A DNA stretch of 64,000 nt, taken from positions 558,001-622,000 of the forward strand of contig PUDQ02000066.1 of the NCBI GenBank assembly GCA_002964805.2, read 5' to 3'. Shown here piece after piece: positions 54,745 to 64,000 of this stretch. A program made the translations under genes and the position numbers. Source of the DNA: Trametes villosa (Eukaryota; Basidiomycota; Agaricomycetes; Polyporales; Polyporaceae). The first letter of the stretch is position 1. Every line of letters begins with the position of its first letter. The notes beneath the pieces were generated by a model that worked only from the letters and a program-made list of their open reading frames with translations, did no database searches and was not told the DNA's origin.

Positions 54745-55963
54745 GTTGTTGAGGTGGGGGAGGATGAGCGAAGGCCCGGGGGCTTGACGAGATGTCGTGC
54801 GAGTCTCCTTGCTGAGATGTACGACGTCGACAGTGGTTGAGATACCCCGGGACGGACCGGCGGCGTTCTAGACGAACAAGGGCACACGTACCCTGTCTCG
54901 CCCGACAGGGCTCGTGGAACACCGACAGTCCGGAAGGGGGGCGGAGTCGAGCTGGGCGGCTGGAGGGGCTCCGGCGATGTTGGAAGAAGTCGAAAGCGGA
55001 GACGAGACGAAGACCGAGATGGGCGACCGTCCATGTGAAGCAGTTGGGGCGCTGGAGTAGGGGCCGACCGTGTCTGCCGCGTGGAAGAGGAGGTTCTAGG
55101 ACCTCCAGAGCGGAAAGGAGACACTGCCAGCGAGCGCGGACGCTGCATGCGATGAGCGGTTGTCGAAGGGGACGTCGCAGCGAGGACCAGCTAGTCCTCA
55201 CACGGGATAGGACGTCAGGGTGGACGGAAGTGGTGGCGAGCGAAGCGGCGTTGTTGAGACTCGAAGAGCAGCCCTGCGGAGTGTCAGAACGCAGGGCTCG
55301 TTGGGCTCACGAGTATAGCGGCTTCAGCTCGCCAAGGTTGAGCGGGGGTGCAGATGCGCTGGGGGAGGGGCCGACCGTGCCTGCCGCGTGGGAGAGGTAG
55401 CAAGGTGAGAGGACTACCAGAGCGGAGAGGAGACGAGGAGGGCGAGCGCGGAGGCTGCGGGTGACGAGTAGTCGCTGGGATGGACATTGGACTGGACGAA
55501 GAAGGTCGTGGCGAGTGAAGCGGCGGTTGTTGAGACGCGAAGAGCAGCCCCGCGCTAAGCAGGACTAGTTGGGCTCCCGAGTAGAAGCTGCTTCAGTTCG
55601 CTGTGGATGAGTGGGGAAACGACACCGAGCTTGACGAGGTGATGAAGGGGGGAAGCCGGGGCGCTGGGGGAGGGGCTGACGTTGTCTGCCGCATGGAAGA
55701 GGTGGCGAGGAGGACCACCAAAGCGGGAAGGAGACAACGGCGGCGAGCGCAGTGGCTTCCGGCAATGAACGGAGGACGTCGAAACGAGGACTGGCTAGTC
55801 TTCGCTCAGGATGGGACGTCAGGATGTACTACGAGAAATACGGACAGCGAAGCAGCAATTGTTGAAACGCGAAGAGCAGCCCTGCATACGCAGGACAGGT
55901 TGGGCTCCCGAGTAAGAGCGCTTGCTGTAGATGAGCGGGGGTGCGACGCCAAGCTTGACAAGA
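54745..55963. repeat. Tandem repeats of about 305 bp
   Basis: A block of the form GCGCTGGGGGAGGGGCCGAC, followed by TCTGCCGC(A/G)TGGAAGAGG and a GGCGAGCGC run, starts at 55050, 55356 and 55661 (spacings 306 and 305), with a weaker unit near 54745. A second block (GTTGTTGAGACGCGAAGAGC...GGGCTCCCGAGTA) recurs near 55251, 55529 and 55858. Related single blocks lie at 56444 and 56635 and in the right inverted arm. No function recognised. Confidence 0.7.
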
Positions 55964-58287
55964 CGCCGACATGGTGATGAACTGGTCGAAGGCTGCATAT
56001 ATGCGGTCAGTTGAGGAAAACACCACGAGAGAAATACGCATACCTATGTGACGCCTCCAACATATTGATACTAGGGATGACCATCTGTCGGCGTTCTTGA
56101 CGGAGCCGACGGAGCCGCCCTCGGGAACAAGTCGCAGGGGTCGAGCTGCTTGGCGAGCCGAAGAGACCGCTGCGACGACTGAGAGAAACCCATGAGACCT
56201 TGACAGAACGCAGGAAGAAGGCAGCTTACAAAGGTTGTTCCACGGGTTGCGCCGTGGATGGTACAGTGCACTACTGCGATAATCGTACATATTACGTGGG
56301 TTATAGAGTAAGGAGAATGTCTTGGTTTTCGGTCGTTATCCAGTGTTGTTCGAGGTTTAGCGATTTTCCGATGTTGTCAGGGTTTGGGGGTTTGTGTGGA
56401 AGAAGTCGCAGGCGGGGGACGTCAGGTATTGGTCTGCATGGGGCGCGCTGGAGGAGGGGCCGCCGTTGCCTGCCGCATGGAAGAGGAGAGGAAGGTCCCG
56501 TTGAGCGGAAAGGAGGCAAGGACGGCGAGCGCGAACCTGGAGCAGACAGTTCCAGGAGGGCGGTTGACGAGGTGAAGGAAGACGGGCAGAAGAGAAGCCA
56601 AGGCGAAAAGGCGTCGGGTATAGTCTGAGTCGGTGCGCCGGGGGAGGGGTCGCCAGAGTCTGCCGCATGAGACTGGTGAGGAAGACAACGTTAAGCGGGG
56701 AGGAGACAATGGCGACGAGCGCGAGCCCGAGAAAGACGGCGTCGAGGGACGGTTGACGAAGCGAATGAAGAGAGGAAGGAGAGATGAGGTAAGGCGAAGA
56801 ACAGCCGCCAGAGAAATGGTGAGCCAGAGATGCTTGAGACTCGGAGTTGTGCTGCTAAGAGACCGTCGAAGTGAACAGGGCAGGACGTCGTAGCACGATC
56901 TTGGGGTCTCGAGTGGCGCCTGGCTCGGGTTTGGAGGTCACTGGTGCAACAATAAGCAGAAGCTCGCGTGAGAGGAGACGCCGCAGGACATACCTGAAGA
57001 ACTCCTATGGAACGCAATGAACAAATCCTCCACCGGCGTGCTTGACGTAACCGACGAAGGGTGCCTTGGGTGGGCGGGCCATTGAGCCGTTGAAACCCGG
57101 ACAAGGCGATCAGAAGAAGCATCCCGGTAGTCTACCCAGGGGGAGAGCAGCCATCTAGTGGACACCAGAGCGGGTGGCCGGCGTCGGAGGCAGAGTCGCC
57201 TCAGACGACACCGAGTGCGGAGGGTAGACAACCAGAAGAGGGAGCTAGTCCTGAGGGGGGTGGTCGTGGTCGAAAGACAACGGTCGACGAGGGACCAAGA
57301 AGCAGAGACTAGGACTATGTAGCATCGAGCGGCGGCCGATGAGGCTGACCCTCCAGCGGCAGAGGCCGGACGTTGTCAGCCCTCGATCTTTGGCGGGAGG
57401 TTGGATTCGAGTTTGGACCGGCGCGACCGCGCTGCACCCCGCTCTGTGTTCGATTACTGCAGTCACATTCCTGCCCATTTTTCACGCCGCAGATATAGCA
57501 CGCCGAGGCGAGTGTCAGACATTCAGGAGACCAAGGGAGGGTGCGTATTGGGGAGGTGGTGGTCGTGCGCAAGGCTCAAGCCGCCTCCGACTTTCTCGGG
57601 GGCGCGTTCGCGCCGCGCGGTGCAAAGTCCCGTGATCGTATCTCATTCCGAGACGCATCCGCGCTGTCGTTAACTGCGACTCCGAGACCCAGGACGTTAC
57701 CGAGAGCCGCAAACACCCCCAACGTCTTAAGGTGCTCACTGGTGCTGATGTTGCGTAAAGCCAACGACGGTACTTAAAGGGAATATACATCTATTGTTAC
57801 ACAGCACGCTGTCCCTGGTAGGCTGGTTATATCACACCGAGTCGCTCCGACACCCGCGAGACCCTATTAGCTCCCCAGCACCCGTTCACCACGTCGCGAC
57901 TTGAAGCCAGACCAGAGCCTAGAGCTGCGGCCCGGCGAGGCGCACCTTCTCCTCGACGTCGCTCTCGTACAGCGCGAACGCCTTCTGGAACATGCCCGCG
58001 AGCTTGCGCACCTCGCGCTCGAACGCCTCCGTGTTCGTCCACGCGAGGCGGGGGTTGAGCAGCTCGCGCGGCACGCCCTCGAGCGAGGTGGGGACCTGGA
58101 GGCCAAAGACACCGAAGGTCTCGTACTCGGCCTTCGCGAGCTCGCCCGAGTGCACGGCGTCGACGATGCGGCGCGTGTACTTGAGCGGGCAGCGCTTGCC
58201 CGTCCCGAACTTGCCGCCCGTCCAGCCGGTGTTGATCAGCCAGCAGTCGACGTTGTTCTTCGCCATGCGCTCTGCGAGCATCTCGGC
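55964..58287. repeat. Inverted repeat, left arm (at least 2.3 kb)
   Basis: Positions x here match the complement of 119964-x in 61677-64000. Every landmark and every open frame that I compared is in register with no indel, and translations are identical. The arm contains the last 369 bp of pck1 coding sequence, its 3' flank and two copies of the GCGC(T/C)GG block. Its true outer limit is unknown because the right arm is cut by the window end. Confidence 0.93.
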
Positions 58288-60027
58288 GTAGCGACCAGGC
58301 TGCGAAGCGTGAGTTTAGCATGTTACATTGAAGCATACATAAAAAACGTACGTGAAGGACGATGAACGGCGCGCTGTAGCACGTCGAGAACGTCGGGATG
58401 GGCTCGAGCACACCGTCCTCGGTGCCGGGCGTCTTGGACGTGTATCCGGCGAGGAAGTGGTACGAGGCCTGCTCGGGCGTGAGCTTGGCTACAGGCGGGA
58501 GGACACCGAATGCGTCGCAGGTGAGCATGATGATGTTCTTCGGCTGGCTCGCGACGAAACACGGGATCTGCGCGTTCGGGATGTACTCGATGGGGTACGC
58601 GCAACGGGTGTTCTCCGTGATGCTCGCGTCGTCGTAGTCGGGCACGCGCGTCAAGGGGTTGTAGACGACGTTCTCGAGGACACTGCCGAAGCGGATCGCG
58701 CTGAAGATCTCGGGCTCCTTCTCCGCAGAGAGGTTAATGCACTTGGCGTAGCAGCCACCCTCGATGTTGAAGACGCCATCGTCGGACCAGACGTGCTCAT
58801 CGTCGCCGATGAGCTTGCGGCGCGGGTCCGCCGAAAGAGTCGTCTTGCCCGTCCCGGAGAGACCGAAGAAGAGCGTGACGTCGCCGGACTCGCCCACGTT
58901 CGCGGACGAGTGGAGAGACAGCTGGCCGAACTTCACGGGCTGGAGATAGTGCTGTGGAACGGACGGATTAGCACCACTGATTGCGATCGCGGACCGGCGG
59001 CACGGAATGGGGCGCGATGCGGGGGACGTACCATGACGGAGAAGACACCCTTCTTCATCTCACCGGCGTACTCGGTGCCGAGGATAACCATCTCCATCCG
59101 CTTGAAGTTGATCTCCACCGACGTCGTCGAGGACATGCCCTTTGTGAAGCGGTTCGCCGGGAACTGGCCCGCGTTGTAAATGATGAAATCGGGGTCGCCG
59201 AAGTTCTGGAGCTCCTCCTCCGTCGGGCGGATGAGCATGTTGTTCTGGGCGACACGGACCGTGCATCAGCGACGTTCTTGCGACGGAGGCCCGCGGTGGA
59301 AAGAAACACCCGTTATGGGCCACAACTTTCCACACGCGGAGCAAACCGGGATCTGCGACTCACCATGAACAGAGCATGATAGGCACGGGCGCAGATTACT
59401 CGCACTTTAATGCGGTACTTCGGGTCCCACTAGGCGCGCCGTAGGATGTCAGGCCCGATTGCGAACCAGAGAGGTTGAGCGCACTCACCCCTGCGTAGCC
59501 GTCGAAGACGTAGACATTATCTCTCGTGTTAAGGTAGTCAATCGCGCGCTCGCGGTTGATTTCGAAGGTGTCTGCATTGGGCGCGTTAATGCAAGCACGC
59601 GAGCAAGCAGGTGAAGGCACTCACGCTCGTCCATCTTGATGTTCACGGAGCCCCACCAGATCTCGTCCTTCGACGTCTCCTCGTAGACGATACGCTTGTC
59701 CTTCGGGCTGCGGCCGGTCTTCTTCCCGGAGAAGTTGATCAGCGCGCCGGAAGACGAGATGATGGCGCCCTCATTCCGGACCGCATCCTCGTAGAGCACA
59801 GCGGGGGGAGCGTTGCGCTTGATTTGGATGCGGTCCATGTCGAAGCCAGCCTGGGAGAAGTATTCCAACTCCCGGCCAATCACTGTGCGATCGCGAGGGC
59901 GATTAGCACGTATGCGAGACGTTCATGAAGGATGGTGCTCACGATTTGAGGCCTCAGCATCGTACGCCTGGGCATAGTGCTTGTGGAGGATGTGGGGGGT
60001 CACGTAGGGCGTGCGGTTGTAGGACAT
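57919..60027 (-). CDS. pck1: Phosphoenolpyruvate carboxykinase (ATP), gluconeogenesis
   Basis: Cytosolic enzyme converting oxaloacetate and ATP to phosphoenolpyruvate, ADP and CO2. Minus-strand exons: 60027-59943, 59882-59625, 59571-59489, 59429-59364, 59244-59032, 58951-58352, 58299-57919. They give 561 residues, near the usual 530-550. The 22-residue exon 59429-59364 ([11 protein letters not shown]...) is needed to restore a conserved stretch. [13 protein letters not shown] marks the N-terminal substrate region; the P-loop [11 protein letters not shown] is at about 265 and [19 protein letters not shown] at about 285-305, the ATP-type signature. A TATA box (60286-60292) and a probable 5'-UTR intron (60067-60180) lie upstream. 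The last exon and 3' flank are duplicated in inverted orientation at 61677-64000. Expression is normally induced on non-fermentable carbon; no such element was identified here. Confidence 0.95.
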
Positions 60028-60285
60028 GGCGGCCAAGTACTAAGATGCGATCGCGATGGTCAGCGACTGGAATGGAGACGAGCGCGAGTCAGGGATATGG
60101 TCCGGGGCACGCGCGCACCGGACGTCATCGCACGCGCGCGCCACCCCGGACACCGCGCCGGGCAGCGAGGAGAGACTCACGTTCGGTGCTGAGTGCTGGG
60201 GACGACGAGGGGGGCGATGAGGGGGAGGAGTGCGGGGAATGCGGGGTAGAGGGGTGATCGTTCTCGTGGAGCGGGGCGGAGGAGA

Positions 60286-60292
60286 CTTTATA
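60286..60292 (-). promoter_or_regulatory. TATA box of pck1
   Basis: On the minus strand the sequence reads GCTATAAAGTC, about 260 bp upstream of the ATG at 60027. The distance is explained by a probable 114 nt 5'-UTR intron (60067-60180). Confidence 0.55.
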
Positions 60293-61548
60293 GCAGCGAG
60301 GAGGCGAAGCATCCAAAAGTCTCGACTCCAAAAAAGGCAAGGTGGTCGTGCAATCACGCGGCATGCGCTCCTCAAGACCCGGTCCTGTCCGCTCGGCGGG
60401 ACACCGTTCGGAATTCAGCCCTGAAAGCCTCCCCGCGCAGCCAAAGACGGGCAGTCGACGGCCACGACGGCGACGGCGGTGATGGAGGTGAGAAGAGAGT
60501 GCGGGGGCCAGCGTCCGCGTTGCCGCCAGGCCGACACTTATCCGTCTCCGCATCGTCTTCTTTCCCCAGGCGTGCCCCTTATACAGCATCGCTCACATGG
60601 CCTCCTCGCTGCCTATATCAGGATGCTCAGCGCTCTGCCCGCCCGACGCCAGCAAACGACCCCGTCGTGCTCGCCCGAGCACCTCCATCGCTGGCGACGT
60701 CGCGGACAGCGCAGGCGCTGCGCTCCAACAGCCAATGCCGTTCGAGTTCCTAAGGCGGAGGCGGCTCAGGAGGCACCCCTCAGCGGATCTCCTTGGGTAA
60801 ATTCGTTTGTTCTGGGCCTCCGGCATATGACCCCGGAGCACCGGACGTGGAAACGCGACATCTGACATACGGAGGCGGCTCCGCCACCACGGAAGGCGCG
60901 TCCGCCAACACACCGCCCCAAGCGAACCATGTCCCGGCCGGGGTCACTCGCGCAATTGGAGCGAAACGAAGATCGGCTCAAGGCAGAAGGGTGGTGCTCG
61001 CTGGCAACCCCGCCTTTGTACGGTTCTCTTCCCCAGCATCGGTGAGTCGCCGCTCTGAGATGAAGATAAGGCGCGCACTATCTGTAGTACGAGCTGGACC
61101 CGGTGAACGGAGATCGCAACTATCCGTACTTCCATGACCCCTGGCGTGTGTAGGATGAGCTACGATGGGTCCGAGGTGTTTCATTCCGTTCTCGTCAAAA
61201 AACTGTCCGATTCGAGGTTCTAATGGCCAGCGCGTCAGACTACTCCATACTCAGTGTATCACCGCGACCCTCACAGTCTTTACAGGAGACCCTCGAGTCG
61301 ATCCCTCGGTTGATACAGAACCTGGGCGGCGACTCGCCGATGGTGCTGTAGGCCGAAATATGCGGTAAGTATATCAATTCGTCTCCCTTCGCCGTGCGTG
61401 TCCGTCGAGTCCTCGCTATGCGGCTCAAAATACCAGGAAAGCTGTCTTGCTTCCCACAGGGCCTGTCCGACTACTCCGAACCGAAAACCCTCCGCCACGC
61501 CATACAACCATCCTGCGATTACCGGCAGGAGAAATCCCCTTACACGCA
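60293..61548. other. Upstream region of pck1, no gene seen
   Basis: About 1.25 kb between pck1 and the inverted pck1 fragment. Only short frames; probably pck1 promoter plus unrelated DNA. Confidence 0.45.
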
Positions 61549-62045
61549 GTACCGAAGACGCGAGCATCGTAGTTCTCGGCGTGCTACAGCGTGTACTTCA
61601 TCGTCCTTCACGTTCATCTACCTGTCTACTTCTTTACGCGCAGGGCCAACCTTCCGCTCAACAACCCGGCCGCCATGCCGAGATGCTCGCAGAGCGCATG
61701 GCGAAGAACAACGTCGACTGCTGGCTGATCAACACCGGCTGGACGGGCGGCAAGTTCGGGACGGGCAAGCGCTGCCCGCTCAAGTACACGCGCCGCATCG
61801 TCGACGCCGTGCACTCGGGCGAGCTCGCGAAGGCCGAGTACGAGACCTTCGGTGTCTTTGGCCTCCAGGTCCCCACCTCGCTCGAGGGCGTGCCGCGCGA
61901 GCTGCTCAACCCCCGCCTCGCGTGGACGAACACGGAGGCGTTCGAGCGCGAGGTGCGCAAGCTCGCGGGCATGTTCCAGAAGGCGTTCGCGCTGTACGAG
62001 AGCGACGTCGAGGAGAAGGTGCGCCTCGCCGGGCCGCAGCTCTAG
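61549..62045 (+). pseudogene. pck1: Inverted 3' fragment of PEP carboxykinase
   Basis: From 61677 onward the sequence is the exact reverse counterpart of the last pck1 exon and ends at the same stop (62043-62045). Upstream, 61549-61676 is still homologous to the end of pck1 exon 6 and the start of exon 7, but clearly diverged: it encodes CYSVYFIVLH where pck1 has [10 protein letters not shown], and PGRHAEM where pck1 has PGRYAEM. The intron is different and a TAG lies directly upstream of the FSACYS frame. The N-terminal three quarters, including the P-loop, are missing, so it cannot be an active enzyme. Confidence 0.85.
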
Positions 62046-64000
62046 GCTCTGGTCTGGCTTCAAGTCGCGACGTGGTGAACGGGTGCTGGGGAGCTAATAG
62101 GGTCTCGCGGGTGTCGGAGCGACTCGGTGTGATATAACCAGCCTACCAGGGACAGCGTGCTGTGTAACAATAGATGTATATTCCCTTTAAGTACCGTCGT
62201 TGGCTTTACGCAACATCAGCACCAGTGAGCACCTTAAGACGTTGGGGGTGTTTGCGGCTCTCGGTAACGTCCTGGGTCTCGGAGTCGCAGTTAACGACAG
62301 CGCGGATGCGTCTCGGAATGAGATACGATCACGGGACTTTGCACCGCGCGGCGCGAACGCGCCCCCGAGAAAGTCGGAGGCGGCTTGAGCCTTGCGCACG
62401 ACCACCACCTCCCCAATACGCACCCTCCCTTGGTCTCCTGAATGTCTGACACTCGCCTCGGCGTGCTATATCTGCGGCGTGAAAAATGGGCAGGAATGTG
62501 ACTGCAGTAATCGAACACAGAGCGGGGTGCAGCGCGGTCGCGCCGGTCCAAACTCGAATCCAACCTCCCGCCAAAGATCGAGGGCTGACAACGTCCGGCC
62601 TCTGCCGCTGGAGGGTCAGCCTCATCGGCCGCCGCTCGATGCTACATAGTCCTAGTCTCTGCTTCTTGGTCCCTCGTCGACCGTTGTCTTTCGACCACGA
62701 CCACCCCCCTCAGGACTAGCTCCCTCTTCTGGTTGTCTACCCTCCGCACTCGGTGTCGTCTGAGGCGACTCTGCCTCCGACGCCGGCCACCCGCTCTGGT
62801 GTCCACTAGATGGCTGCTCTCCCCCTGGGTAGACTACCGGGATGCTTCTTCTGATCGCCTTGTCCGGGTTTCAACGGCTCAATGGCCCGCCCACCCAAGG
62901 CACCCTTCGTCGGTTACGTCAAGCACGCCGGTGGAGGATTTGTTCATTGCGTTCCATAGGAGTTCTTCAGGTATGTCCTGCGGCGTCTCCTCTCACGCGA
63001 GCTTCTGCTTATTGTTGCACCAGTGACCTCCAAACCCGAGCCAGGCGCCACTCGAGACCCCAAGATCGTGCTACGACGTCCTGCCCTGTTCACTTCGACG
63101 GTCTCTTAGCAGCACAACTCCGAGTCTCAAGCATCTCTGGCTCACCATTTCTCTGGCGGCTGTTCTTCGCCTTACCTCATCTCTCCTTCCTCTCTTCATT
63201 CGCTTCGTCAACCGTCCCTCGACGCCGTCTTTCTCGGGCTCGCGCTCGTCGCCATTGTCTCCTCCCCGCTTAACGTTGTCTTCCTCACCAGTCTCATGCG
63301 GCAGACTCTGGCGACCCCTCCCCCGGCGCACCGACTCAGACTATACCCGACGCCTTTTCGCCTTGGCTTCTCTTCTGCCCGTCTTCCTTCACCTCGTCAA
63401 CCGCCCTCCTGGAACTGTCTGCTCCAGGTTCGCGCTCGCCGTCCTTGCCTCCTTTCCGCTCAACGGGACCTTCCTCTCCTCTTCCATGCGGCAGGCAACG
63501 GCGGCCCCTCCTCCAGCGCGCCCCATGCAGACCAATACCTGACGTCCCCCGCCTGCGACTTCTTCCACACAAACCCCCAAACCCTGACAACATCGGAAAA
63601 TCGCTAAACCTCGAACAACACTGGATAACGACCGAAAACCAAGACATTCTCCTTACTCTATAACCCACGTAATATGTACGATTATCGCAGTAGTGCACTG
63701 TACCATCCACGGCGCAACCCGTGGAACAACCTTTGTAAGCTGCCTTCTTCCTGCGTTCTGTCAAGGTCTCATGGGTTTCTCTCAGTCGTCGCAGCGGTCT
63801 CTTCGGCTCGCCAAGCAGCTCGACCCCTGCGACTTGTTCCCGAGGGCGGCTCCGTCGGCTCCGTCAAGAACGCCGACAGATGGTCATCCCTAGTATCAAT
63901 ATGTTGGAGGCGTCACATAGGTATGCGTATTTCTCTCGTGGTGTTTTCCTCAACTGACCGCATATATGCAGCCTTCGACCAGTTCATCACCATGTCGGCG
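61677..64000. repeat. Inverted repeat, right arm (runs off the window)
   Basis: Reverse-complement partner of 55964-58287, with landmark coordinates summing to 119964. It contains the pck1 3' fragment, then non-coding DNA with two GCGC(T/C)GG blocks (near 63330 and 63520). No other gene was seen in it. The spacer between the arms is 3.39 kb and includes most of pck1. Confidence 0.93.

Noticed and set aside
54221..55201. 326-codon minus-strand frame
   Set aside because: It crosses several 305 bp repeat units and is Arg/Ser/Pro-rich without a domain or splice support.
58352..59179. 275-codon plus-strand frame over pck1
   Set aside because: Antisense shadow of conserved PEP carboxykinase exons; Arg/Asp/Val-rich with no family features.
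1..64000. tRNA, rRNA and CRISPR arrays
   Set aside because: I looked for tRNA B-box-like and cloverleaf arrangements and for short regularly spaced repeats and found none convincing; CRISPR is not expected in a fungal nuclear genome.

Overview
The window looks like nuclear DNA of a basidiomycete fungus, most likely an Agaricomycete. Genes are GC-rich and densely split by 50-60 nt GT-AG introns, with some exons as short as 6-12 nt. The recognisable gene families fit that lineage: HMG-box regulators with the KYPGY signature, a micro-exon-rich P450, an HMT1/ABCB6-type ABC half-transporter, and an ATP-dependent PEP carboxykinase. All gene models below were spliced by hand from splice sites, phase and family conservation.

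Left part (1-16.6 kb): two divergent HMG-box genes (the first runs off the left edge), a 14-exon cytochrome P450, an 873-residue unidentified protein on the minus strand, and head-to-head with it a copy of MCM2 (replicative helicase subunit). The last two share a 258 bp promoter with an ACGCGT (MCB/MBF-type) site. This MCM2 copy stops after exon 8 and lacks the last two exons.

Middle part (17-39 kb): a 12 kb insertion bounded by a 16 bp direct repeat, with an A-tract at its 3' end and a G-run at its 5' end. It carries a gag-like ORF1 and an APE endonuclease/reverse transcriptase/RNase H ORF2, so it is a non-LTR (Tad-like) retrotransposon. Unusually, about 3 kb of 5' sequence, including two mutually related small ORFs of 163 and 160 codons, lies inside the same target-site duplication. 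It is followed by about 6 kb with only decayed exon-like pieces, then a GC-rich tandem satellite of about 467 bp period (35.5-38.7 kb).

Right part (39.6-64 kb): a second, complete 10-exon MCM2, an ABC half-transporter with a long repetitive C-terminal tail, a small glycine-rich RNA-binding protein, about 7 kb without a convincing gene that contains about 305 bp tandem repeats, and the PEP carboxykinase gene. The 3' end of that gene and 1.9 kb beyond it (55,964-58,287) recur in reverse orientation, with every landmark in register, at 61,677-64,000, where the window ends. The right arm is preceded by a diverged fragment of the same gene.

The main message is one of duplication and mobile DNA: two MCM2 copies about 26.7 kb apart with different outer neighbours, a large retroelement and satellite between them, and a large inverted repeat at the right edge. 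Some of this could reflect joining of two haplotypes in the assembly of a dikaryon, and that alternative should be kept in mind.
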